Positions 1 through 7,260 are shown, counted from the first letter of the stretch. The stretch: DNA of 11,087 nucleotides from Candidatus Uhrbacteria bacterium (GCA_018701105.1 JABIWD010000026.1:1-11087), one strand, 5' to 3'. Notes: generated by a model from the letters alone, not told the origin. Numbers and translations: made by a program.

Positions 1-229
1 TAACTTGGACGGCAGTATATGGAATACGGTTCAACAGTATGCCGCTGAAGCTGGAGCAAATCTAAACAACTCACAGTTGGTGGAGCTTTCCAAGCAGGTT
101 GCGTTAGACAATATGGTTGATGTGCCAGTATGGGATGTTGCAAGCGGAGCGGGCGCTGAGTTACATACACAGATGCAGCCACGAATGATCGTGCTCGATG
201 CAGTCGATAACTATCTCAAGACAATCTAA
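1..229 (+). CDS. C-terminal fragment of a LysM-like protein (5' end outside window)
   Basis: The reading frame is open to the left edge of the window and stops with TAA at 227-229, so only about the last 75 residues are seen. The fragment begins DGSIWNTVQQYA, which resembles the GDxxW start of a LysM-type peptidoglycan-binding repeat. It continues with a helical stretch, then VPVWDV and PRMIVLD, the kind of short strand that closes such a repeat. LysM domains bind N-acetylglucosamine-containing glycans, so a cell-wall role is plausible. The match is loose and rests on pattern memory only; 'uncharacterised protein' is the safe alternative. The next gene starts three bases after this stop, so the two should be cotranscribed. 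No SD site is visible for that downstream gene. Confidence 0.45.
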   Translation, partial: NLDGSIWNTVQQYAAEAGANLNNSQLVELSKQVALDNMVDVPVWDVASGAGAELHTQMQPRMIVLDAVDNYLKTI

Positions 230-232
230 CCT

Positions 233-586
233 ATGGAAGAACTAACACTCGAACAAAAAGCAAAGGAGCTTGGTGAGTTGCTTGCTAACACCACGTTTCC
301 GCAGAAGGTTGTCGAAAAGATTTTGGATAATCTCAGCGTGATGACAGAGGGTGAGATGGATATTTTACTCGATGCCTTAAGGAACGAGAGAGATAGACTG
401 TTCAAGCTCTCCGTAATGATGGCTGATTTTGCAGAGTACGTTGACGACAAAATGGACGCGCAAACTGCTACATCGTTGCAGGAAATCGCTGACATGAACA
501 AGGAACAAGAGGAGCTTATGGCGCAGGACAAGGCAGAGCTCGTGGAGCTCTTGCAGAAGGCTAAAGCGGCTCAAACAGAAGCTTAA
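233..586 (+). CDS. Small helical protein, function unknown
   Basis: This encodes 117 residues that I do not recognise. The composition is strongly charged and rich in Glu, Lys, Leu and Ala. No transmembrane stretch, signal peptide or cysteine motif is visible. Residues about 1-60 look like short amphipathic helices, and residues about 80-117 look like one long helix or coiled coil ending in alternating Lys and Glu. ATG at 233 is chosen because it follows the upstream stop by three bases, which fits translational coupling, and no SD precedes it. A strong terminator follows at once, so it is the last gene of its operon. A minus-strand frame over 226-531 is serine-rich low-complexity sequence and is treated as a shadow. 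The CDS call is fairly sure; the function is open. Confidence 0.75.
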   Translation: MEELTLEQKAKELGELLANTTFPQKVVEKILDNLSVMTEGEMDILLDALRNERDRLFKLSVMMADFAEYVDDKMDAQTATSLQEIADMNKEQEELMAQDKAELVELLQKAKAAQTEA

Positions 587-593
587 ACAAGCG

Positions 594-621
594 CCCACGG
601 TTTATCCGTGGGTTTTGGTTT
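594..621 (+). terminator. Intrinsic terminator of the first operon
   Basis: A perfect 7-base stem (CCCACGG at 594-600, CCGTGGG at 606-612) with a TTTAT loop is followed by TTTTGGTTT. It lies eight bases after the stop of the 117-residue protein and directly before the promoter of the RND gene. Confidence 0.85.
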
Positions 622-629
622 AATTTATC

Positions 630-659
630 TTGACAATTAGGGTAAAAACGTGCTAGGTT
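630..659 (+). promoter_or_regulatory. Promoter of the RND gene, predicted leaderless
   Basis: A perfect -35 box TTGACA (630-635) and a -10 box TAGGTT (654-659) are separated by 18 bases. TG at 651-652 gives an extended -10 (TGCTAGGTT). The -10 box ends nine bases before the ATG at 669, so transcription should start at or within a few bases of the start codon. The mRNA would then have no leader and no SD. Confidence 0.7.
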
Positions 660-668
660 GAGCCATCT

Positions 669-3600
669 ATGAATATTCAAAACCGCGCTAATAACAAGGT
701 CGTTGACCTTATTTTCAACAATATTAAGATCATTGCTCTTTTGTTCCTTTTTCTCATAGTTTTTGGAACAGCTACCTTTGCAAACATTCCACGTGGAGGG
801 TTTCCTGAGGTTACGGTGAACATCGCTATGGTGACTGTGCCATATCCAAATGCAACCGCGCTTCAAGTAGAAGACCAGATTGCCGGACCATTGGAAAGTG
901 CTTTGGATGCGATTGATGACGTTGAGAGCGTTGAAACCGTATCGACGGATAATGCCGGAGTTGCAGTTGTGACTATCGACGCGCAGGCTAATATAAATGA
1001 CACTGTTGCAGAGATTGCTGATGAGGTGAAAGCTATTCGTTTCCCAGATGATGCGATGGATCCCATCGTGGACAAGTTTGATGTTGCCATGGTTGGTGAC
1101 TTTATGATTGGTGTTACTGGTGTTACAGACCCTTGGGTTTTGTATGAGGTGACTCAGGATATTGAGAACGAGTTGGGGTCAGTGGATGGTATTTCAAGTA
1201 TTGAGCAGATGAACCCGCTAACACCTGAGCTTGTCATTACATTCAGACAGGATGATTTGGATAAATTCAGTTTGGCGCGTCATGAGGTAGAGGGCATTCT
1301 AAAGCTCGCTAACTTCAATGCGCCTGTTGGGTCATTCAAGAATGCTGAGAATCAGGACGTGAATGTGAGTATCGAGAAGAGGGTTGATACAGTAAATGAG
1401 TACAAGGTTTTCGAGATTGCGGACGGTGTGATGCTACAGGAAGTAGCAAACGTAGAGATCTTGATGAACAACAATAATAAGTACAACCGGATTGGCTTCA
1501 GAGATGAGGGTGATCCTCTTTCTGATTTCAATATTGAGCGCGCGATCGTGATGTCCATTTACAGTGATAAAGGTTCTGACCTTTTGACCTTGGAAGACGA
1601 CCTACACGCAAAGATTGAGCAGATTGAAAGCAAGGAGAAGTACGATGGGGTGAATGTTGTTTCGATGTTCTCTATGGCCGAGTCAACTCGTCTTCAGATC
1701 GACGAGATTCAGGGATCGCTACTTGGACAGCCAATCGATTCACTTGGAAGCTTCTCATTCCTTGGTTACCTGTTCGGAGGACTATTCCTCGTTGTTCTAT
1801 TGCTATTCGTCTTCATGAACGCGCGTATCGCCATCATGGCGGCACTTGCCATCCCGTTGTCACTCTTTGTGACGACGATCTACCTGAGCATGATTGGTAT
1901 AGGTTTGAACACACTTGTGCTGTTTGCCATGATTTTGGCGATTGGACTTGTGGTTGACCCTACAATTGTGTTCTTGGAGTCAATGCAGCGCTTTAAGGAG
2001 CAGGGATTCGATGGACATGAGTCTGCTGTAAAGACAATCAAGACGGTTGGAGTGGGAATCACATTGGCAGTTTTGACAAACATTTTGGTGTTCGTACCGT
2101 TTGGAATCGTTTCTGGTTTCTTTGGTGAGATTATCAAGTTTATCCCAGTGACGATCATCCCATCGATGGTAGCGTCACTATTGATCCCAGTTCTATTCAT
2201 GATGCCGGTTGCCGCAAAGGTGCTGAAGCCAAGAAAGAACATTGATCGTAGCGTTGATCCTGAGCTTGTTGGAGTTTGGAAAGTATCTCGTGCGATTGGG
2301 AAAGCGGTTACTTGGACATTGAAAAAGGGAAAATGGTTCGCATTCATGCGTATCGTGATCGTGGCATTGGCTCTTGCGTTGCCGTTTGCGATTCAGGGAG
2401 CGTTGATTTCGACTGGGGAAGTTGAAGTTGTACAGTTCTCATCAGCTGCGGATTCGGATGCCTTCTTTATACAGGCGACACTTGATACTGCTACTGATTT
2501 TGAGGATGCTGTTTACGATGTAGCCGTTCCTATCCAGGACATGGTTGCAGCACAGCCAGAGGTTCGTGACTTTAGCTATATGCAACAGTCAGGGAACTCG
2601 TACATGCTGTTGGTGAATCTATTGCCGTACCAAATGCGTGAGGATGAGGGTATGCGGACATCTATTGAGCTCGTTGAGGACATTGAGGAAGTCATCAAGC
2701 AACTAGAGCTTGATGCTGAGTTCTTCGTCCTTGCAGATGGAGCTGGTCCATCTCTTGAAGAGTTTGCCGTAAAGGTGAGATTACTTGGAGACGATTCCGA
2801 GGTTTTGGCAGTTGCGTCCGAAGATGTTCAGCAGTACTTGCTTTCACTTGAAGGTGTTACTGAGGTACAAGATAACGTGTCAGATGTGACATCAGGTGGA
2901 TCCATCGTACTTGAGCTGGAGGATGACGATATGTTCACACGTAATCCAATGATGGTTTACGGATTGATTTCAAACCAGATTTCAGAAAACGATATTGGAA
3001 CAGTAACGATCTCGGACACAAAGTTCGACATCGTGTCTAAGATAGAGCCTAGAGTTGCGTCTGTTGACGAGCTTAAGGACATCGTGGTGTTTGATGCACC
3101 GGACGAGCTTCCTCCAGGAATGGAAGAGGAGATTGTTGACGTGAATGTTGGAGACTTGATTGTTGGAGTGAAAGAATATGCTCCAGAATCGATTCGTCGT
3201 GCAAATGGAAAGCGATACATTGAAGTGTCAGCTGCGATATCTGAGGATGTTACAGCATTGGAGATTCAGAATTTGCTTGACGAATACTTGAGTCCTGAGA
3301 AACTTGTATCGCTCGGACTCACAGAGGACGCGACAGACTTTAAGGGAGAGGCAGACTCAATTACGAAGTCGTTTACAGAGCTTGGAATATCTTTGCTCGT
3401 TGCGATCTTCATGATTTACGTGTTGCTAGTTGCGTTCTTCCGATCGTACCTAGAGCCGTTCATTATCCTGTTTGCGATCCCATTGGGATTGATTGGAGTG
3501 ATACTCGCGGTTTGGGCAACAACCGGTCAGCTTGGATTCCTTGAGCTACTTGGGGTTGTGGCGATGGCGGGAATTGTTGTTAACGTGACGATTCTGCTGC

Positions 3601-3947
3601 TCGACTACGCAAACCAACAGTTGAAGCGAGGAGTGTCACCAGAGAAGGCGATTGCAACATCGGTTGCAGTGCGCTTTAGACCGATTGTACTTACACAGCT
3701 AACAGCGTTCGGATCATTGGCTCCATTGGTGTTCATTTCACCATTCTGGAAGGGGCTCGCAGCCGCTATCATCTGTGGTATTGCCAGCTCGGCACTGTTG
3801 TCACTGTTTGTGACTCCTGTGCTGTACGTATGGGTGAATAAGATCGGCAGAGGATTGAAGATGCTTCCAAAGACTTTCAACAAGTTGAAGAACAAGATGA
3901 AACGAAAACCAGCACCTACACCTACGACAGTATCGTTCGTGAAGTAA
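669..3947 (+). CDS. RND-family efflux transporter permease (AcrB/HAE1-like)
   Basis: This 1092-residue protein has the length and order of AcrB-type RND pumps. TM1 is at about 15-40, followed by a porter domain beginning PRGGFPEV and YPNATALQVEDQ, as in the family's YPGAxxxxVE. A helix block follows at about 360-540, a second porter domain at about 590-890, and a final helix block at about 900-1070. The TM4 motif is AIGLVVDPTIVFLES. Asp430 is kept, but the second acidic residue (Asp408 in AcrB) is Pro431. In TM10 the sequence GIVVNVTILLLDY puts Val971 where AcrB has Lys940. The proton relay is therefore altered, and coupling or substrate may differ from drug pumps. No adaptor or outer-membrane channel gene is near, which fits a cell without a classical outer membrane or a stand-alone pump. 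The gene has its own promoter and terminator. The family is sure; the substrate is unknown. Confidence 0.92.
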   Translation: MNIQNRANNKVVDLIFNNIKIIALLFLFLIVFGTATFANIPRGGFPEVTVNIAMVTVPYPNATALQVEDQIAGPLESALDAIDDVESVETVSTDNAGVAVVTIDAQANINDTVAEIADEVKAIRFPDDAMDPIVDKFDVAMVGDFMIGVTGVTDPWVLYEVTQDIENELGSVDGISSIEQMNPLTPELVITFRQDDLDKFSLARHEVEGILKLANFNAPVGSFKNAENQDVNVSIEKRVDTVNEYKVFEIADGVMLQEVANVEILMNNNNKYNRIGFRDEGDPLSDFNIERAIVMSIYSDKGSDLLTLEDDLHAKIEQIESKEKYDGVNVVSMFSMAESTRLQIDEIQGSLLGQPIDSLGSFSFLGYLFGGLFLVVLLLFVFMNARIAIMAALAIPLSLFVTTIYLSMIGIGLNTLVLFAMILAIGLVVDPTIVFLESMQRFKEQGFDGHESAVKTIKTVGVGITLAVLTNILVFVPFGIVSGFFGEIIKFIPVTIIPSMVASLLIPVLFMMPVAAKVLKPRKNIDRSVDPELVGVWKVSRAIGKAVTWTLKKGKWFAFMRIVIVALALALPFAIQGALISTGEVEVVQFSSAADSDAFFIQATLDTATDFEDAVYDVAVPIQDMVAAQPEVRDFSYMQQSGNSYMLLVNLLPYQMREDEGMRTSIELVEDIEEVIKQLELDAEFFVLADGAGPSLEEFAVKVRLLGDDSEVLAVASEDVQQYLLSLEGVTEVQDNVSDVTSGGSIVLELEDDDMFTRNPMMVYGLISNQISENDIGTVTISDTKFDIVSKIEPRVASVDELKDIVVFDAPDELPPGMEEEIVDVNVGDLIVGVKEYAPESIRRANGKRYIEVSAAISEDVTALEIQNLLDEYLSPEKLVSLGLTEDATDFKGEADSITKSFTELGISLLVAIFMIYVLLVAFFRSYLEPFIILFAIPLGLIGVILAVWATTGQLGFLELLGVVAMAGIVVNVTILLLDYANQQLKRGVSPEKAIATSVAVRFRPIVLTQLTAFGSLAPLVFISPFWKGLAAAIICGIASSALLSLFVTPVLYVWVNKIGRGLKMLPKTFNKLKNKMKRKPAPTPTTVSFVK

Positions 3948-3951
3948 AAAC

Positions 3952-3986
3952 AAAACACCCTCGTCGATTACGGCGAGGGTGTTTTT
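3952..3986. terminator. Two-way terminator between RND gene and sodB
   Basis: The stem AAAACACCCTCG (3952-3963) pairs with CGAGGGTGTTTT (3974-3985), with a further short inner stem and an ATTA loop. T-runs lie on the 3' side for both strands, so it can end both convergent genes. The RND stop is five bases to its left and the sodB stop two bases to its right. Confidence 0.9.
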
Positions 3987-3987
3987 G

Positions 3988-4569
3988 TTATGCGAGGTTT
4001 TCCTGAACAAAGTCCCAGTTCACATGCTCCCAGAATCCCGAGATAAATGCTCCACGGTCGTTCTTGAAGTCTAGATAATACGCGTGCTCCCAAACGTCGA
4101 GTGTGAGTAGTGGCGTGAGATCTGTGCCGGCTGGTGTCTCGGCGTCGTGTGTGTCGACGATCTTGAGCTTGCCGTCGCCGTCTTGCACGAGCCAGGCCCA
4201 TCCGGATCCGAAGTGCTTGCCTGCGGCGGTTGCGAATTGCTCTTTGAAGGCGTCGATACTGCCAAAGTCACGATCTATTGCAGATGTGAGGTTACCTTGA
4301 GGTTCGCTCGAGCTCTCGCTCAGGCAGTTCCAGAAGAACGAGTGGTTGAAGTGTTGAGCCGCAAGGTTGAAGATCTTCTGATCGGATCCTCGTGATGACT
4401 TGATCACGTCGACGAGTTCTTTATCTGCGAGGTCGTGATCGAGTAAAGCTGCGTTGAGCTTTGTAACGTAACCGGCGTGATGTTTCCCATGATGACGGTC
4501 GAATGTCTCGTCGGACGTCCAGTCCTTGAAAGCTGTAGAGTCGAAGGGAAGTTCAGGTAATGTGTGCAT
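3988..4569 (-). CDS. sodB: Superoxide dismutase, iron type
   Basis: SodB converts superoxide to oxygen and hydrogen peroxide in the cytoplasm. The 193-residue protein has the full family pattern: MHTLPELPF at the start, then FDRHHGKHH with metal ligand His26 and conserved Tyr34. Further on are AAQHFNHSFFWNCL with ligand His76, GSGWAWLV, and DVWEHAYY with ligands Asp158 and His162. Gln72 in the AAQxxNH motif is typical of iron enzymes; manganese enzymes usually have Gly there. The ATG at 4569 is preferred over an upstream in-frame TTG at 4590 because family members begin just before the xLPxLP motif. No SD is seen. G+C is higher than in the RND gene in places (for example 4141-4200), which may reflect transfer, though the protein looks intact. 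It is monocistronic and converges on the RND gene. Confidence 0.95.
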   Translation of the reverse strand: MHTLPELPFDSTAFKDWTSDETFDRHHGKHHAGYVTKLNAALLDHDLADKELVDVIKSSRGSDQKIFNLAAQHFNHSFFWNCLSESSSEPQGNLTSAIDRDFGSIDAFKEQFATAAGKHFGSGWAWLVQDGDGKLKIVDTHDAETPAGTDLTPLLTLDVWEHAYYLDFKNDRGAFISGFWEHVNWDFVQENLA

Positions 4570-4606
4570 AATTTCGGTAATTCGTTTCAATTATCAGTGC
4601 TTTTGT

Positions 4607-4636
4607 ATTCTATCAGAGATCATTAGGACTCGTCAT
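4607..4636 (-). promoter_or_regulatory. Promoter of sodB
   Basis: On the minus strand, TGATAGAAT (4615-4607) gives an extended -10 box TAGAAT. ATGACG (4636-4631) stands 18 bases upstream as a -35 box with four of six consensus bases. The expected start near 4600 leaves a leader of about 30 bases without SD. The -35 box lies inside the outer end of the inverted repeat at 4631-4722, so the repeat may supply part of this promoter. Confidence 0.5.
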
Positions 4637-4722
4637 TCTGAGCGGGAGCGTTAGAATCTCATCATGCAAGAGCCCACATCTAGAAGTATGAGATCCTCAC
4701 GTCGTTCCTCCTCAGGATGACG
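4631..4722. repeat. REP/MITE-like imperfect inverted repeat
   Basis: The left arm (4631-4662) begins CGTCATTCTGAGCGGGAGCG and ends AATCTCAT. The right arm (4688-4722) begins ATGAGATCCT and ends CTCAGGATGACG. The reverse complement of the right arm matches the left arm over most of its length with a few mismatches and a three-base length difference, so the element can form one long hairpin around a loop at 4663-4687. From memory, hairpins with the core GTCATTCTGAGC and AGAATCTC are dispersed in many unrelated bacterial genomes, so this is probably a non-coding mobile or REP-like element. It separates the divergent sodB and mscL promoters. I see no open frame in it. Confidence 0.75.
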
Positions 4723-4733
4723 GCTGCCCAACG

Positions 4734-4742
4734 TGATATAAT
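4734..4742 (+). promoter_or_regulatory. Extended -10 promoter of mscL, predicted leaderless
   Basis: TGATATAAT holds a perfect -10 box (4737-4742) with the TG extension. It ends eight bases before the ATG at 4751, so the transcript should start at or next to the start codon. No good -35 box is visible, which is common for extended -10 promoters. Confidence 0.7.
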
Positions 4743-4750
4743 CACTGCGT

Positions 4751-5071
4751 ATGAAACAGAAAGTAAAAAAGCAGGTGCAAGGTTTTGTTGTGTTCGTGCG
4801 TGAGCAGGGTGTGATGGGGTTGGCTATTGGTTTTGTTTTGGGTGGGTCGACAAAAGAGTTGATATCGAGTTTTGTTGATGACATCATTCGACCGATTCTT
4901 GAGCTTATGATCGGATCTACAACCGGATTGGAGGGACTCACGTTCTATAGCATCAGATACGGGTCATTTCTTGTTGCATCAATCGACTTTTTAATGATAG
5001 CTGCCGTCGTATACTTCGTGTTTAAAGGATTCAAGTTGCATAGGCTCGACCTCAAGAAAGAAAAGAAATAA
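4751..5071 (+). CDS. mscL: Large-conductance mechanosensitive channel MscL
   Basis: MscL is a small membrane channel that opens under tension and releases solutes during osmotic downshock. The 106-residue protein has the family plan. A short amphipathic N-terminal helix (about 2-18) is followed by a glycine-rich pore helix (about 19-54, with GLAIGFVLGGSTKELISS and DDIIRPILELMIG). A short loop with FYSIRYGSF leads to TM2 (about 72-93), and the cytoplasmic tail ends in lysines. The loop is shorter than in the E. coli protein (total about 136 residues), so this is a compact member. The start ATG lies eight bases from a perfect extended -10 box. The stop codon overlaps the rlmH start (TAATG), so the two genes form an operon with coupled translation. 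Confidence 0.88.
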   Translation: MKQKVKKQVQGFVVFVREQGVMGLAIGFVLGGSTKELISSFVDDIIRPILELMIGSTTGLEGLTFYSIRYGSFLVASIDFLMIAAVVYFVFKGFKLHRLDLKKEKK

Positions 5072-5544
5072 TGTTTCACGTCACACTTCTTACAATTGGA
5101 AAGCAGAAGAATGGTCCTTATGCGGACCTTGTTTCTGATTATCTGAAACGGTTGTCGCCGTATGCGAAGGTTTTCCGACAGGAATTGCCGGAGATGCGCT
5201 TTCATAGCGTGGCGGATCGTAAAAAGGTCCTGGATCAAGAGATGGCGTTGATTCGTGATGCGGTTAGAGATGATGGCGTGATGATAGTGCTCGATGCGGA
5301 CGGGAAACAGTTTGACTCTGCACACTTTGCGGCGAAGTTGAAAGATTTGTCCGAGCAGGAGACGCGGCCACTGGTCTTTGTTGTCGGAGGCCCGCTTGGA
5401 CTACACGATGAGCTGAAGGCTAAGTGTGACCTCTCGTTGTCGCTGTCACCAATGACAATGCCGCATGAACTTGCGATGGTTGTCTTGTCTGAACAGATCT
5501 ACAGAGCGATGACGATACTGACGAATAAAACTTACCATTACTAA
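5071..5544 (+). CDS. rlmH: 23S rRNA pseudouridine-1915 N3-methyltransferase RlmH
   Basis: RlmH is a SPOUT-class methyltransferase. It methylates N3 of pseudouridine 1915 in helix 69 of 23S rRNA on assembled ribosomes, using S-adenosylmethionine. The 157 residues match the usual length (about 155). Characteristic motifs are visible: the VLDADGKQFDS segment (about residues 72-82), FVVGGPLGL, which forms part of the cofactor knot, LSLSPMTMPHELA, and the C-terminal helix EQIYRAMTI ending in TYHY. Family members more often end in YHK or YHR, so the last Tyr is a small deviation. The ATG overlaps the mscL stop by one base, which decides the start. A terminator that begins inside the stop codon closes the operon. 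Confidence 0.95.
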   Translation: MFHVTLLTIGKQKNGPYADLVSDYLKRLSPYAKVFRQELPEMRFHSVADRKKVLDQEMALIRDAVRDDGVMIVLDADGKQFDSAHFAAKLKDLSEQETRPLVFVVGGPLGLHDELKAKCDLSLSLSPMTMPHELAMVVLSEQIYRAMTILTNKTYHY

Positions 5545-5570
5545 AAGACCGCGTGTGCGGTCTTTTTTAT
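5543..5570 (+). terminator. Intrinsic terminator of mscL-rlmH
   Basis: A 10-base stem, AAAAGACCGC (5543-5552) and GCGGTCTTTT (5557-5566), with a GTGT loop is followed by more T residues. Its left arm uses the last two bases of the rlmH stop codon. Confidence 0.9.
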
Positions 5571-5572
5571 TT

Positions 5573-5610
5573 TGGAAAAGAAGTGCCTGCCCGGAGCGAT
5601 CCGGGCAGGC
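5573..5610 (-). terminator. GC-rich terminator of cassette gene C1
   Basis: A perfect 10-base stem, GCCTGCCCGG (5585-5594) with CCGGGCAGGC (5601-5610), has the loop AGCGAT. Reading the minus strand, ACTTCTTTTCC follows the hairpin. It begins about 20 bases after the stop of the minus-strand gene at 5631-5903, the same distance as in the other two cassettes. Confidence 0.75.
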
Positions 5611-5630
5611 GGTGAAGTGATCTGTGGTGA

Positions 5631-5903
5631 TCAGCCGTGACGGACGCGGGTCTCGCTGCCCATGTCGACCGTGTCGACGCGCATGTCGTCGATCCGCACG
5701 ACGCGGAAGTCCGCGTTGAGGATGAGCTCCTCGGGGTGGTTCTCACCCGTGTTGTCGGTGAACTCGACGCACCGACGGTCGTCGGTGTAGAGCGCGGTCG
5801 GGCGCCAGCCGGGCATGATCGACTCTCCGTAGACCTTGATCACCAGTTCGATCGCACCTTCGGCGGTGTCGGCTTCATTCAGAATCTGCATCAGCGTCAG
5901 CAT
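5631..5903 (-). CDS. Cassette gene C1: small soluble protein, function unknown
   Basis: This encodes 90 residues that I do not recognise. An N-terminal helix (MLTLMQILNEADTAEGAIEL, about 1-27) is followed by a segment that looks beta-rich (about 30-90), with WRPTALYTDD, CVEFTD and the acidic-basic stretch FRVVRIDDMRVDTVD. No membrane helix or signal peptide is seen. The start at 5903 is decided by a strong SD (GAGAGGAG, seven bases upstream); in-frame starts at 5924 and 5927 have none. Base use is unlike the native genes: 5701-5760 holds 38 G+C of 60, against 29 of 60 in an RND sample. It has its own promoter and terminator and faces away from the LCP gene. I infer an acquired or special-purpose gene that belongs with C2 and C3. 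Confidence 0.75.
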   Translation of the reverse strand: MLTLMQILNEADTAEGAIELVIKVYGESIMPGWRPTALYTDDRRCVEFTDNTGENHPEELILNADFRVVRIDDMRVDTVDMGSETRVRHG

Positions 5904-5908
5904 GTAGT

Positions 5909-5917
5909 TGCTCCTCT
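5909..5917 (-). promoter_or_regulatory. Strong ribosome binding site of C1
   Basis: On the minus strand, GAGAGGAG lies seven bases before the ATG at 5903. It decides the start. Native genes of the window show no comparable SD. Confidence 0.75.
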
Positions 5918-5945
5918 CGAGCATCAAGTGTTTCTATCTACGCGA

Positions 5946-5974
5946 AAAATATCATAAAAATCCCTATTTGTCAA
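5946..5974 (-). promoter_or_regulatory. Promoter of C1
   Basis: On the minus strand a perfect TTGACA (5974-5969), a 17-base spacer and TATTTT (5951-5946) form a good sigma-70-type promoter, and TGA before the -10 box extends it. The expected leader is about 35 bases and contains AACACTT (5932-5926), a motif also found in the C2 and C3 leaders. Its -35 box abuts the -35 region of the divergent LCP promoter. Confidence 0.75.
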
Positions 5975-5994
5975 CCGTAGTGCTCGACACGACC

Positions 5995-6003
5995 TGCTAT
6001 AAT
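5995..6003 (+). promoter_or_regulatory. Extended -10 promoter of the LCP gene
   Basis: TGCTATAAT holds a perfect -10 box (5998-6003) with TG extension and no evident -35 box. The expected start near 6010 gives a leader of about 19 bases. AAGG at 6009-6012 is too far from the ATG to be a convincing SD. Confidence 0.7.
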
Positions 6004-6028
6004 AGGCTAAGGTTACATCTATAAAAAT

Positions 6029-7234
6029 ATGAAAGCAGCACGATACATAAAATGGAGCGCTATAAGCATTGGAGCTGTTGTTTTGTTTCTGTTGTTTTTC
6101 TCGCATGCGATGTGCCCAGCGGGGCAGTGTAGTGATGTTAGTGGATGGTCGATATCGGGCGATATCGCGCGTATGCTTGGCTTTTACGAGGATGTGGAGC
6201 TTCCGGACGAGGTTAATGTATTGGTGATTGGCGTAGACTCGCGAAAGGGCTCAGATACCGTGCATTGTGATGCTATCCATATGGTCCACATCGATCTTGT
6301 TGATGAGACTATGCATTTTGTGAATGTGCCGCGTGGGACATTCAGTTACATTCCTGGGCAACCTCCCGAGGAGCAGTACCTTGCTAACGTATGTGATTAT
6401 ATAGACGTTGATACTTTTGTTGAGCGCGTGAACGTCATTACTGGGTACGAGGCGGACTATCGTGTGCAGGTTGGCTTCTCTCAAGCTCAGGGACTCTTAC
6501 GTGCACTCGACTTCAACCCCACGACGACCTTGCAGTATCTTCGACATCGTCAGAGTTATGCAATTGGTGATCCTCAGCGAAGCTACAACCAGTCGATTTT
6601 CTTGAGCGACCTTGTTATGAATCGCATGGACATTGTAGACTCGATCCCGCTACCTGCGCGCTTTGCATTGTTCAAGCTCGTCGACACAGATATGTCACAC
6701 AGCTTTGCAGATGCGTTGTACTCGTGGTTGGCGAACAGTGACATTCCCGGAGACACGGAACGGATCACGCATGCAACAAAACCAGCCTGGACTCCTGTTG
6801 CGTTTGAGATGCGATTCGACGAAGAGAACGCGGAAGAGCAGTTGCAGTCTCTACACAAAGTTTTGCGATACTACGACCCCTCATTTAAGGTGTCAGACCT
6901 TCAATCTATCCTAAAGAACTACATCGACGAGCACGTAGCAAGCTCATATTCCAAGTTAGTTAACGGCGATCTTGTTGGAGCTCGAGAAAGTCTAGACTTT
7001 GTTACCGATCAGCAATTGTGGCATCAGGTTGAAGATGCGAGTTCACGAAAAGAGCTCATGGTTGAGGTAGCGGTACTTGATAGTTCTATTGTGTGGTATG
7101 AGAGTTATCAACAGGATAGGGCGCTAGGATTAGCGACGACGTTGATTGGATTATTGGAGCTCGAGGAAGAATCGGCGCCATCCATTCTGAAAATTAAGAC
7201 GCATTTAACGGAGCTTTTGGAAGATCGAACTTGA
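6029..7234 (+). CDS. LytR-CpsA-Psr (LCP) family cell-wall protein
   Basis: LCP proteins transfer lipid-linked glycopolymers to peptidoglycan at the outer face of the membrane. This 401-residue protein has one N-terminal membrane anchor (about 9-26) and then an LCP-like domain (about 60-220). Visible family marks are VNVLVIGVDSR (Asp70, Arg72), CDAIHMVHID (Asp81, where the family usually has RxDT), VPRGT (Arg102, where the family has PRDT) and YLRHR...GDPQRSYNQ (Arg172, Arg174, Arg184). The Asp of the PRDT motif is Gly103 here, so catalysis may be altered. Residues about 260-401 form a helical tail rich in Glu, Ser and Leu that I cannot assign. Cys29 and Cys34 follow the anchor. It has its own promoter. 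No terminator is seen before HU, so readthrough into that gene is possible. Confidence 0.8.
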   Translation: MKAARYIKWSAISIGAVVLFLLFFSHAMCPAGQCSDVSGWSISGDIARMLGFYEDVELPDEVNVLVIGVDSRKGSDTVHCDAIHMVHIDLVDETMHFVNVPRGTFSYIPGQPPEEQYLANVCDYIDVDTFVERVNVITGYEADYRVQVGFSQAQGLLRALDFNPTTTLQYLRHRQSYAIGDPQRSYNQSIFLSDLVMNRMDIVDSIPLPARFALFKLVDTDMSHSFADALYSWLANSDIPGDTERITHATKPAWTPVAFEMRFDEENAEEQLQSLHKVLRYYDPSFKVSDLQSILKNYIDEHVASSYSKLVNGDLVGARESLDFVTDQQLWHQVEDASSRKELMVEVAVLDSSIVWYESYQQDRALGLATTLIGLLELEEESAPSILKIKTHLTELLEDRT

Positions 7235-7260
7235 CATCGGAATTAGAATAGTCATACAGG

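Noticed and set aside
226..531. Minus-strand serine-rich open frame opposite the 117-residue gene
   Set aside because: The composition is low-complexity Ser and Ile from antisense reading, and it overlaps a frame coupled to the upstream gene.
1880..2347. Minus-strand open frame of 155 codons inside the RND gene
   Set aside because: It lies entirely within a clearly recognised gene, and its sequence shows no family motif.
5637..5957. Plus-strand open frame of 106 codons opposite C1
   Set aside because: It is the shadow of a GC-rich gene. The minus-strand frame has a promoter, SD and terminator; this one has none and crosses the C1 promoter.
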